From Myceligenerans salitolerans (lineage in GTDB: Bacteria; Actinomycetota; Actinomycetes; Actinomycetales; Cellulomonadaceae), in NCBI RefSeq assembly GCF_017349295.1, contig NZ_JAFMPK010000026.1, positions 621 through 64,620 of the forward strand: a DNA stretch of 64,000 nucleotides, in the 5' to 3' direction. Below the pieces are notes generated by a model. That model searched no databases, was not told the origin of the DNA, and worked only from the letters and a program-made list of their open reading frames with translations. A program made the position numbers and the translations under genes. Of the stretch, positions 8,728 to 15,767 are shown one piece after another. The first letter of the stretch is position 1, and the number at the start of each line of letters is the position of its first letter.

Positions 8728-9906
8728 TCAGGACAGCTCCACCCAGCCGCTGCCCTGCTGCCAGCTCCGCTCGACGGCGTCGAGCACGCGCTGGACGGCC
8801 AGGCCGTCGGCGAACGACGGCCGCGGCTGGCGGGCGGCCGCGAGATCTCCGACCAGGTCCACCACCTGGTGGGTGAACCCGTGCTCGTAGCCGAGCCCGT
8901 GGCCGGGCGGCCACCAGGCCGCGATGTACGGGTGGTCCGGCTCGGTCACCATGATGCGGCGGAAGCCGGCCGTGCCGGCGTCCTCGCCGTCGTCGAAGAA
9001 GTGCAGCACGTTCATGTCCTCGAAGTCGAACGCCAGCGAGCCGCGCGACCCGTTGATCTCGAGCCGGATGGCGTTCTTGCGGCCCGCGGCGAACCGCGTG
9101 GCCTCGAAGCTCGCCAGGCCTCCGCCGGAAAGCCGACCGAAGAACAGCGCGGCGTCGTCCACGGTGACCGCGCCGGTGCCCTCGCCCGCCTGGCCGGACA
9201 GGCCGGACGACGACGACGCCACCGGGCGCTCACGGACGAACGTCTCGAGAAGTCCGCTGACCCCCACGACCGACTCACCGGTGATGAACTGGGCCAGGTC
9301 GACCACGTGCGCCCCGATGTCACCCAGGGCACCGGAGCCGGCCTTGTCCTTGTCCAGCCGCCACGAGAGCGGCGCCGCCGGGTCCGTCAGCCAGTCCTGC
9401 AGGTACTGCGCCCGCACGTGGCGCACCTCGCCGATGCGGCCGTCGGCCACCAGCCGGCGGGCCAGCTGGATGGCCGGGACCCGGCGATACGTGAAGCCGA
9501 CCATCGCCAGGACCCCCCGCTCGGCCGCCCGCTCGGCCGCCGCGGCCATCTGCTCGGCCTCGGCGACCGTGTTGGCCAGCGGCTTCTCGCACAGCACGTG
9601 CTTGCCGGCCTCCAGGGCGGCGACGGCGATCTCGGCGTGCGTGTCACCCGGCGTGCAGATGTCGACCAGGTCGACGTCGTCGCGCTCGAGCAGGGTGCGC
9701 CACTGGGTGGTCGAGTCCTGCCAGCCGAGCCGGTCGGCGGCGGCTCGGACGCCGTCCGCGGATCGTCCGGCGACGACACGCATGTCGAGCCGCATCGGGA
9801 GGTCGAAGAAGCGCGGGGCGGTACGCCAGGCCTGGGAGTGAGCGGCGCCCATGAACGAGTAGCCGACCATGCCGACGCCTAGCTGATCGCGGGGCGCGTC
9901 ACCCAT
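8728..9906 (-). CDS. Gfo/Idh/MocA family NAD(P)-dependent sugar oxidoreductase
   Basis: The protein has 392 residues and is cytoplasmic. The N-terminal Rossmann fold starts with GMVGYSFMGAAH and carries the family catalytic-lysine motif (CEKPLANT, near residue 100). The C-terminal alpha/beta domain holds the GDIGAHVVDLAQF histidine segment and the TYRR region. An AAGGA Shine-Dalgarno precedes the ATG at 9906. It sits between the ABC binding protein and the secreted ThuA protein in one leftward operon. Members of this family oxidise hydroxyls of sugars, inositols or glycosides; in trehalose (ThuB) and glycoside systems they make 3-keto sugars. I propose C3 oxidation of the sugar brought in by the neighbouring transporter. 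Cofactor preference (NAD or NADP) cannot be told from what I see. Confidence 0.92.
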   Translation of the reverse strand: MGDAPRDQLGVGMVGYSFMGAAHSQAWRTAPRFFDLPMRLDMRVVAGRSADGVRAAADRLGWQDSTTQWRTLLERDDVDLVDICTPGDTHAEIAVAALEAGKHVLCEKPLANTVAEAEQMAAAAERAAERGVLAMVGFTYRRVPAIQLARRLVADGRIGEVRHVRAQYLQDWLTDPAAPLSWRLDKDKAGSGALGDIGAHVVDLAQFITGESVVGVSGLLETFVRERPVASSSSGLSGQAGEGTGAVTVDDAALFFGRLSGGGLASFEATRFAAGRKNAIRLEINGSRGSLAFDFEDMNVLHFFDDGEDAGTAGFRRIMVTEPDHPYIAAWWPPGHGLGYEHGFTHQVVDLVGDLAAARQPRPSFADGLAVQRVLDAVERSWQQGSGWVELS

Positions 9907-9960
9907 GAGTGTGGTCCTTCCGTCGTCGGGACCGGCGGCCTTCGCGGCAGCCGGGAGGGC

Positions 9961-9989
9961 GGTGGCGAGGCTCTGGCCGCCTCGCCACC
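9961..9989 (-). terminator. intra-operon hairpin after the sugar-binding protein gene
   Basis: A perfect 11-bp stem (GGTGGCGAGGC at 9961-9971, GCCTCGCCACC at 9979-9989) with a seven-base loop lies 18 bases past the stop of the binding-protein gene and before the oxidoreductase gene. Such hairpins commonly stabilise the binding-protein message or partly terminate the operon. Which applies here is not known. Confidence 0.65.
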
Positions 9990-10006
9990 GTCGGTGGCGT
10001 CCGTCG

Positions 10007-11065
10007 TCAGGAACGGAAGCCGAGGTCCATGTACTGGTCGACGTTGTCGGCCGTCACCACCGGCGCGTGGAGCTGGATGGTGCGCGGCACGCCCGCGGAG
10101 ACCAGGTCGGACATGCTCTTGTCCTGGGCGACCAGGCGGGCCAGCTTGATGCCGTCGGCCGCCTGGGTGGACGGGTAGACGACGGTCGCCTGCAGGACGG
10201 AGTCGCCGGCCTGGATGTGCTCCATCACGTCGAGCGAGCCGGCGCCGCCGACCATGAAGAACTCGTCACGGCCGGCGTTCTCGATGGCCGCCAGGACGCC
10301 GACGCCCTGGTCGTCGTCGTGGTTCCAGATGGCGTCGATCTCGGGCTCCGCCTGGAGGAGGTTCGACGTCGCCGTCTCCCCGCCCTGGATGGTGAAGTCG
10401 GCGGCCACCTGGGTGGAGACCTCCAGGCCGCAGTCGCTCAGGGCGTCGGCGAAGCCCTGGGACCGGTCCTGCGTCAGCGGGAGGTTGGCGATGCCCTGGA
10501 TCTCGGCGACGACGGCGTCGGGCTGGTCGCCGAGCTGCTCGCAGATGTAGGTGCCGGCCGAGACGCCCATCCCGTAGTTGTCGCCGAGGATGGTGGCACG
10601 GGAGGCGAACGGGCTGGACAGCTCACGGTCCACGTTGATGACCGGGATCCCGGCCTCCATCGCGTCGAGGGCGACCTCGGTCAGCGCGTCGCCGTCGAAC
10701 GGGAGGAGCACGATGGCGTCGACGCCGTCGTTGATGAACTGCTCGATGTGGCTGATCTGCATGTTGACGTCGTTGGTGGCCTCGGCCTGGCGCAGTTCGA
10801 CGTCCTCGTACTGCTCGGCGGTGTCGAGCGCGGCCTGGGTGATGGCACCCATCCAGCCGTGGTCGGCCGCCGGGGCGGAGAACCCGATCGTCACGGTCTC
10901 TCCGGGCTCGTCGTTGGCGGTGCCGCCGGAGCCGTCGTCCTGGCTCACGGAGTCGTTCTCCTCCTCGGGCGGTTCGTTGCTGACACAACCGGCGACCAGC
11001 AGGGCGGAGGCGGCCAGCGCGGCGGGGATGCCCAGCATCCGGCGGAGGTTCTTCCTAGCGGACAT
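10007..11065 (-). CDS. ABC sugar transporter substrate-binding lipoprotein (RbsB-like)
   Basis: The protein has 352 residues. It has a lipoprotein signal peptide (MSARKNLRRM, hydrophobic core, lipobox LLVAGC), an acidic linker, then a periplasmic-binding-protein type 1 fold of the ribose/galactose class (VTIGFSAPAADHGWMG, followed by HIEQFINDGVDAIVLLP and VINVDREL). It would be anchored outside the membrane and deliver a sugar to the permease and ATPase encoded upstream. GAGGAAG precedes the ATG. The gene order ATPase-permease-binding protein with 79 bp before this gene indicates one operon. The acidic Asp/Asn segment (about residues 28-50) after the lipid-anchored Cys is a flexible tether. 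The ligand is not predictable; the cluster suggests a disaccharide or glycoside product. Confidence 0.93.
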   Translation of the reverse strand: MSARKNLRRMLGIPAALAASALLVAGCVSNEPPEEENDSVSQDDGSGGTANDEPGETVTIGFSAPAADHGWMGAITQAALDTAEQYEDVELRQAEATNDVNMQISHIEQFINDGVDAIVLLPFDGDALTEVALDAMEAGIPVINVDRELSSPFASRATILGDNYGMGVSAGTYICEQLGDQPDAVVAEIQGIANLPLTQDRSQGFADALSDCGLEVSTQVAADFTIQGGETATSNLLQAEPEIDAIWNHDDDQGVGVLAAIENAGRDEFFMVGGAGSLDVMEHIQAGDSVLQATVVYPSTQAADGIKLARLVAQDKSMSDLVSAGVPRTIQLHAPVVTADNVDQYMDLGFRS

Positions 11066-11144
11066 GAGATCTTCCTCGATTCGGTCCGGTACTTGCGGGG
11101 GGGATGAGGTCAGGTTGCTGTGGGAGTGGGCCCCGTGGGGCCGG

Positions 11145-12173
11145 TCAGGTCGATTTCGACCGGTTGGCGAAACGCTGCTGCAGAAGGACGGCCGCCACGA
11201 TGATGGCGCCCTTGGCGACGAGCTGCGCCGAGGTCGACATGTTGTTGATGGTGAACACGTTGGTCAGCACGGTGAAGATGAGCACGCCCACCACGGTGCC
11301 GACGATCGTGCCGCGGCCGCCGATGAGCAGGGTGCCGCCGACGACGACGGCGGCGATGGCCTCGAGCTCCCAGAGCATGCCGTGGGTGGAGGTGCCGGCG
11401 GTGGTACGGCCGAGCATCATCGCGCCGGCGATCCCGGCGGTCAGGCCGGCCAGGCCGTAGATGTACAGGGTGTGGCGCTGCACCTTGATGCCGGCGAGGC
11501 GCGACGCCTCCGCGTTGCCGCCGATCGCGACGGTCCGCCGCCCGAACGTGGTCCGGTTGAGCAGGAACCAGCCGGCCACCGACACGGCCGCGAAGATCCA
11601 CACGAGGATCGGCACCCCGAGCGGCTCCAGCCGGAAGAACTCGATGAAGGCGTCGCTCTGGACCCGCTGGGTCTGCCGGTTCGAGATCATCTCCGCCAGC
11701 CCGCGGGCGCTCGCGAGCATCGCGAGCGTGGTGATGAACGGAACGACTCGCCCGTAGGCGATGATCGCCCCGTTCACGAGGCCCGCGACCGTACCGACGG
11801 CCATGGCCGTGAAGACCATCACCACCCAGTGGAGGTCGTCGGCCATGGCCTGCGTCGCCCACGTGGTGGCCCAGACGGTCGTCAGGCCCATGACGGAGCC
11901 GACCGAGAGGTCGATGCCTCCGGAGGTGATGACGAACGTCATCCCGATCGCGAGGACACCGATGACGGACGCCAGCCGCAGGACGACCATGAGGTTGTCG
12001 ATGCTGGCGAACCGTTCACCGCCCGTGATGACGCCCACCACGCAGATCAGCGCCAGGGCGAGCACGAGCCCGACGTTGCGGCCGGCGGGGCCGGAGAGCA
12101 GCGACGGGAGCCGGGTCCTGCCCTCCTTCTTGGTCTCCATGTCGGCCGGCGGGACGGCCGTGGGTTCGGTCAC
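11145..12173 (-). CDS. ABC sugar transporter permease (RbsC-like)
   Basis: The protein has 342 residues with about eight to ten hydrophobic segments, of the branched-chain/ribose permease superfamily. Family signatures visible are GGIDLSVGSVMGL and the EAA-like GGNAEASRLAGIKV, plus the GGTLLIGGRGTIVGTVVG stretch. It starts with GTG at 12173 inside the stop of the ATPase gene (4-base overlap), so translation is coupled. It forms the transmembrane channel for the ATPase (12170-13690) and binding lipoprotein (10007-11065). Confidence 0.94.
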   Translation of the reverse strand: MTEPTAVPPADMETKKEGRTRLPSLLSGPAGRNVGLVLALALICVVGVITGGERFASIDNLMVVLRLASVIGVLAIGMTFVITSGGIDLSVGSVMGLTTVWATTWATQAMADDLHWVVMVFTAMAVGTVAGLVNGAIIAYGRVVPFITTLAMLASARGLAEMISNRQTQRVQSDAFIEFFRLEPLGVPILVWIFAAVSVAGWFLLNRTTFGRRTVAIGGNAEASRLAGIKVQRHTLYIYGLAGLTAGIAGAMMLGRTTAGTSTHGMLWELEAIAAVVVGGTLLIGGRGTIVGTVVGVLIFTVLTNVFTINNMSTSAQLVAKGAIIVAAVLLQQRFANRSKST

Positions 12174-13690
12174 GCGCTTGTTCCTTCCATGACGAGGTCG
12201 AGCACCTGGTGCTCGTCGATCTCCTGCGCGGGTGCGCTGTGCACGACCCGTCCGTCGGACACGACCAGAACCTGGTCCGCCAGTCCCAGCACCTCGGGGA
12301 TCTCGCTCGAGACGACGAGGACGGCGGTCCCCGCGTCGGCAAGGCGACGGACGAGTGCGTAGATCTCCGACCGCGCGCCGACGTCGACGCCCCGGGTGGG
12401 CTCGTCGAGCAGCAGCACGTCGCAGCCGTGCACGAGCCAGCGGGCGAGCATCGCCTTCTGCTGGTTGCCTCCCGACAACGTACGGATCGAGCGCTCGACG
12501 TCGCGGGGGCGGAGGTCCAGAGCGGCGGCCTGCTCCTGCGAGGCCTTCCTCTCCGCACGCTCGTCGAGCCAGCCGGCCCGCGCCATGCGGGCGAAGCTGG
12601 CGAGGGTCACGTTGCGGTAGACGGGTTCGTCGAGCACCAGGCCCTGGCTCTTGCGCTCCTCCGGGGCGAGGCCGATCCCGGCGGAGACCGCTGCGGCCAC
12701 GGATCCGCGGCGCAGGGTTCGCCCGTCGAGGGTGACCGTCCCCGCCGTGGCGCGGCGCGCGCCGTAGACCGTCTCGAGGATCTCCGAGCGGCCGGAACCC
12801 ACGAGTCCGGCCAGGCCGACGATCTCGCCGGCCCGGACGGTCAGCGAGACGTCGCGGAAGGTGTCCCCGAGACCGAGCCCGTCCACCTCCAGCCGGACCG
12901 GGGCGTCCTGAGGGACACCTGGCCGCTCCGGGAACGCGTACTCGACGTCCTTACCGGTCATGAGCTTGATGAGCTCGTCCGTGGACGTCGAGGCGACCGG
13001 AAGGTTCCGGCCCACGGTCATGCCGTCCTTGAGCACCGTGATGCGGTCGCCGATGCGGCGGATCTCCTCGAGGCGGTGGGAGATGTAGATGATCGCGATG
13101 CCCTGGGCGGTGAGCTCCTCGACCACTCGGAAGAGGTTGTCCACCTCGCCGGAGTCCAGGACCGCCGACGGTTCGTCCATGACGATCACCCGCGCGTCGC
13201 GGGACAGGGCGCGGGCCATCGAGACGACCTGCTTGCCGGCCGCCGACAGCGCACCGACCTCCTGGTGGGGACCGATCTCCGGGTGCCCGAGTCGCTCCAT
13301 CAGGCGGCGGGTACGGGCCGCGGCCTGTCGCCGCTGGGTGAAGCCCGCCGACGCGAGCTCGTGCCCGAGGTAGATGTTCTCGGCGACGGTGAGCCCGTCG
13401 ACGACGTCGAGCTCCTGGTACATCGTCGCGATGCCGTGCTCGAGGGCCGCGACCGGGTGCGGGATCCGGATCTGCTCGCCGTCCAGCCGGATCGTGCCGG
13501 CGGTGGGCTGGTGGGCACCGGCGAGGACCTTGATGAGGGTCGACTTCCCGGCCCCGTTCTGACCGAGGAGGCAGTGCACCTCGCCGGGCACCACGTCGAG
13601 GTCGACGCCGTCGAGCGCCTTGGCGCCCGGGAAGTGCTTGACGATGCCTTGCATCTCCAGCAGCGGTGCTGTTGGGTCTCCAGTGACCAT
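12170..13690 (-). CDS. ABC sugar transporter duplicated ATPase (RbsA/MglA-like)
   Basis: The protein has 506 residues with two fused ATP-binding halves, the usual length for this family. The N-half has Walker A GQNGAGKST, an atypical signature (LSAAGKQVVSMARAL) and Walker B VIVMDEPSA. The C-half has a degenerate P-loop (GLVGSGRSEI), signature LSGGNQQKAMLARWL and LLLDEPTRG. It is the first gene of the leftward sugar operon. The ATG at 13690 lies six bases from a perfect -10 box (TAGGGT), so the message is probably leaderless. The operator-like inverted repeat at 13709-13734 overlaps this promoter. It powers uptake of the sugar feeding the oxidoreductase and isomerases. Confidence 0.95.
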   Translation of the reverse strand: MVTGDPTAPLLEMQGIVKHFPGAKALDGVDLDVVPGEVHCLLGQNGAGKSTLIKVLAGAHQPTAGTIRLDGEQIRIPHPVAALEHGIATMYQELDVVDGLTVAENIYLGHELASAGFTQRRQAAARTRRLMERLGHPEIGPHQEVGALSAAGKQVVSMARALSRDARVIVMDEPSAVLDSGEVDNLFRVVEELTAQGIAIIYISHRLEEIRRIGDRITVLKDGMTVGRNLPVASTSTDELIKLMTGKDVEYAFPERPGVPQDAPVRLEVDGLGLGDTFRDVSLTVRAGEIVGLAGLVGSGRSEILETVYGARRATAGTVTLDGRTLRRGSVAAAVSAGIGLAPEERKSQGLVLDEPVYRNVTLASFARMARAGWLDERAERKASQEQAAALDLRPRDVERSIRTLSGGNQQKAMLARWLVHGCDVLLLDEPTRGVDVGARSEIYALVRRLADAGTAVLVVSSEIPEVLGLADQVLVVSDGRVVHSAPAQEIDEHQVLDLVMEGTSA

Positions 13691-13696
13691 ACGCCG

Positions 13697-13726
13697 ACCC
13701 TAGGGGCGACTTCTGCGCACTGTCAA
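13697..13726 (-). promoter_or_regulatory. promoter of the ABC sugar operon, leaderless
   Basis: Reading leftwards, TTGACA (13726-13721), an 18-base spacer and TAGGGT (13702-13697) form a near-consensus housekeeping promoter. Six bases separate the -10 box from the ATG at 13690, so transcription should start at or beside the start codon. Confidence 0.8.
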
Positions 13727-13734
13727 TCATAAGT
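13709..13734. promoter_or_regulatory. operator candidate, copy 1: ACTTCTG-N12-CATAAGT
   Basis: This inverted repeat (arms 13709-13715 and 13728-13734, 12-base spacer) encloses the -35 box of the ABC operon. The same repeat with the same spacer encloses the -35 box of the DUF1080 gene at 18863-18888. Arm centres are about two helical turns apart, as for a dimeric repressor. The divergent ROK regulator gene is the nearest candidate for the binding protein. Confidence 0.7.
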
Positions 13735-13744
13735 TCCGGTACTT
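13731..13744. promoter_or_regulatory. 14-bp near-perfect palindrome beside operator copy 1
   Basis: AAGTTCCGGTACTT is palindromic except for one mismatched pair (positions 5 and 10). It shares its left end with the ACTTCTG/CATAAGT repeat and lies just upstream of the ABC-operon -35 box, on the side facing the ROK gene. It may be a second regulator site. This is a weaker call because only one copy exists. Confidence 0.45.
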
Positions 13745-13821
13745 TGGGAACGTTACCTTCCCGTGATCGGGATCAGCAGACGACAAAGTGGCGACGAAAG
13801 GTGGCATGGTTCACTGTGCTC

Positions 13822-15018
13822 ATGGAAGGGCTGGCGAAATTCCCGCCGCGACCGACGGGAGCGGGTGACATGTTCCAACTGTTCCGGAACGGCGCACCGC
13901 GGACGCGTGCCTCACTCGTTGCCGAGACCGGGCAGTCACGGTCGACCGTCGCCGCGCGCATCGACGCGCTCCGGTCCGTCGGGCTGTTGGCACCCGCGGG
14001 TGAGGCGACCAGTACCGGAGGGCGGCCGCCGTCGACCTTCGCCTTCGACCCCGGGTCACGGATCGCGCTGGGCGTCGACCTGGGGGCGACGCACGCCCGC
14101 ATCGCCGTCACGGATCTCGCCGCCGAGCCGCTCGCACAGGTCGACGAGCCGCTCGCGATCGCGGACGGCCCCGACCGCGTGCTGACCTGGGTCGCGGAGA
14201 CCGGCAAGAAGCTCGTCACGCAGGCCGGGCGTCACATGGACGAGCTCGCCGGCGTCGGCATCGGACTGCCCGGCCCCGTCGACCACGGCACGGGCCGGCC
14301 CGTCAACCCGCCGATCATGCCGGGCTGGGGCGGTGCCGACGTCCCCGCCGAGCTGTACGCGCGGCTCGGGGCCCCGGTGATGGTGGACAACGACGTCAAC
14401 ATCATGGCGCTCGGCGAGCACCGCACGATGACGCCCGAGGCGGACGACCTGCTGTTCGTCAAGGTGGCGACCGGCATCGGGGCCGGCGTCATCATGGACG
14501 GCCACCTGCGCCGGGGAGCGCAGGGCGCCGCCGGTGACCTCGGGCACGTCACCGTACCCGGCGCGGGCGACATCCCCTGCCGGTGCGGCAACAGCGGCTG
14601 CCTCGAGGCGGTCGCCGGGGGCGCCGCCATCGTGACCCGGCTGCGCGACTCGGGCGCGGCCGTGGAGACCACCCAGGACATCGTCGACCTCGTCCGGTCC
14701 GGAGACGTCGCCGCGGGACAGGCGGTCCGCCAGGCAGGGCGCGACATCGGCAGCGTGCTGGCCGCGTCCGTCAGCCTGCTGAACCCCGCGCGGATCGTCG
14801 TCGGCGGCATCCTCGCCGGAGCCGGCGAGCATCTCATGGCCGGGATCCGGGAGGTCGTCTACCAGCGGTCGCTCCCACTGGCCACGCGAGACCTGCGGAT
14901 CACGCCGTCCGAGGCGGGCGCGCAGGCCGGCGTCGTCGGAGCCGCGACCCTTGTCATCGAGCAGTACCTCGCGCCATCGTCGGTCGACACGCTCATCGCC
15001 GCCAAGGAGGTCTCGTGA
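13822..15018 (+). CDS. ROK-family transcriptional regulator
   Basis: The protein has 398 residues from the ATG at 13822. Its N-terminal winged helix is about residues 17-60 (LFRNGAPRTRASLVAETGQS, then STVAARIDALRSVGLL). The sugar-kinase-like ROK domain follows, with DLGATHARIAV, GIGLPGPVD, DNDVN, the zinc motif CRCGNSGCLE and GHVTVPG. In-frame alternatives are GTG 13801 and ATG 13870 (the latter with GGGAG upstream); homologous HTH spacing favours 13822 but does not prove it. It is transcribed divergently from the ABC sugar operon and overlaps the ThuA gene by three bases, so it is the obvious regulator of both. ROK repressors usually respond to a sugar or sugar phosphate. It probably binds the inverted repeats at 13709-13734 and 18863-18888, which is inference. 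Confidence 0.9.
   Translation: MEGLAKFPPRPTGAGDMFQLFRNGAPRTRASLVAETGQSRSTVAARIDALRSVGLLAPAGEATSTGGRPPSTFAFDPGSRIALGVDLGATHARIAVTDLAAEPLAQVDEPLAIADGPDRVLTWVAETGKKLVTQAGRHMDELAGVGIGLPGPVDHGTGRPVNPPIMPGWGGADVPAELYARLGAPVMVDNDVNIMALGEHRTMTPEADDLLFVKVATGIGAGVIMDGHLRRGAQGAAGDLGHVTVPGAGDIPCRCGNSGCLEAVAGGAAIVTRLRDSGAAVETTQDIVDLVRSGDVAAGQAVRQAGRDIGSVLAASVSLLNPARIVVGGILAGAGEHLMAGIREVVYQRSLPLATRDLRITPSEAGAQAGVVGAATLVIEQYLAPSSVDTLIAAKEVS
15004..15010 (+). promoter_or_regulatory. ribosome binding site for the overlapping ThuA gene
   Basis: AAGGAGG, four bases before a GTG at 15015 that overlaps the TGA of the ROK gene. This fixes the start and implies translational coupling. Confidence 0.75.
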
Positions 15019-15686
15019 CCACGCGTACCGCACTCGTCGTCCGGGGAGGGTGGGACGGGCACGACCCCGTGGAAACCACCGACCTGTTCGTCCCGGTCCT
15101 CGAGGACGCCGGATTCGACGTCACCGTCGAGGACTCGCTCGAGATCTACGCCGACGAGGAGGCGATGGCCAGGACCGACCTCGTCGTCCAGTCCTGGACG
15201 ATGGGCGACATCCTCGTCGAGGAGATGCACGGTCTGCGGATCGCGGTGGAGAACGGCACCGGCCTCGCCGGCTGGCACGGCGGCATCCTCGACGCCTTCC
15301 GCAACGCCACCGACTTCCAGCACATCGTCGGCGGCCAGTTCGTCGCCCACCCCGGCGACTTCGTCGACCACGAGATCGTCGTCCGTCCCGAGCGCGCCGG
15401 CCACCCGGTCGTCGAGGGCCTCGAGTCGCCGATCCGGCTGCACACCGAGCAGTACTGGGTGCAGCACGACCCGGCGTGCGACGTCCTCATGACGACCACG
15501 CACCGGCCCGGGCCGGACACGCCCTGGCACGAGCCCGTCACCGTCCCCGTGACGTGGACCAGGAACTGGGGCAAGGGGCGGGTCTTCGCCTGCACCGTCG
15601 GCCACTCGACCGCCGAGCTCGAGCATCCGTCGATCCGCCGGATCATCACGCGCGGGCTCCTCTGGGCGGCGCGTCCGGCACCGTAG
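15015..15686 (+). CDS. cytoplasmic ThuA-like (trehalose utilisation) protein
   Basis: The protein has 223 residues, one ThuA-like domain with a class-I glutamine-amidotransferase-like fold, and no signal peptide. Typical segments are ALVVRGGWDGHDPVETT at the start, the GLAGWHGGILDAF turn, GGQFVAHPGDF and the terminal TRNWGKGRVFACTVGHS. It starts with GTG inside the ROK stop codon and ends before a strong bidirectional terminator. ThuA proteins take part in catabolism of 3-keto-trehalose and similar keto-glycosides (known from Agrobacterium/Sinorhizobium thuAB). Here it is the intracellular counterpart of the ThuA domain in the giant secreted protein, suggesting the same chemistry is run on both sides of the membrane (inference). 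Confidence 0.88.
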   Translation: MTTRTALVVRGGWDGHDPVETTDLFVPVLEDAGFDVTVEDSLEIYADEEAMARTDLVVQSWTMGDILVEEMHGLRIAVENGTGLAGWHGGILDAFRNATDFQHIVGGQFVAHPGDFVDHEIVVRPERAGHPVVEGLESPIRLHTEQYWVQHDPACDVLMTTTHRPGPDTPWHEPVTVPVTWTRNWGKGRVFACTVGHSTAELEHPSIRRIITRGLLWAARPAP

Positions 15687-15709
15687 CCGCTGCCGGCACC
15701 GCACGACGC

Positions 15710-15744
15710 GATGACGCCCGGGACGGCACGTCCCGGGCGTCATC
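15710..15744. terminator. bidirectional terminator between convergent ThuA and DUF1080 genes
   Basis: A perfect 16-bp stem (GATGACGCCCGGGACG at 15710-15725 with its complement at 15729-15744) and a three-base loop sit between two convergent stop codons (15686 and 15768). Thirty-two paired bases around a tight loop make it the strongest hairpin in the window. Confidence 0.88.
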
Positions 15745-15767
15745 TCGGCTCTGTCAGGCGTCAGGCG

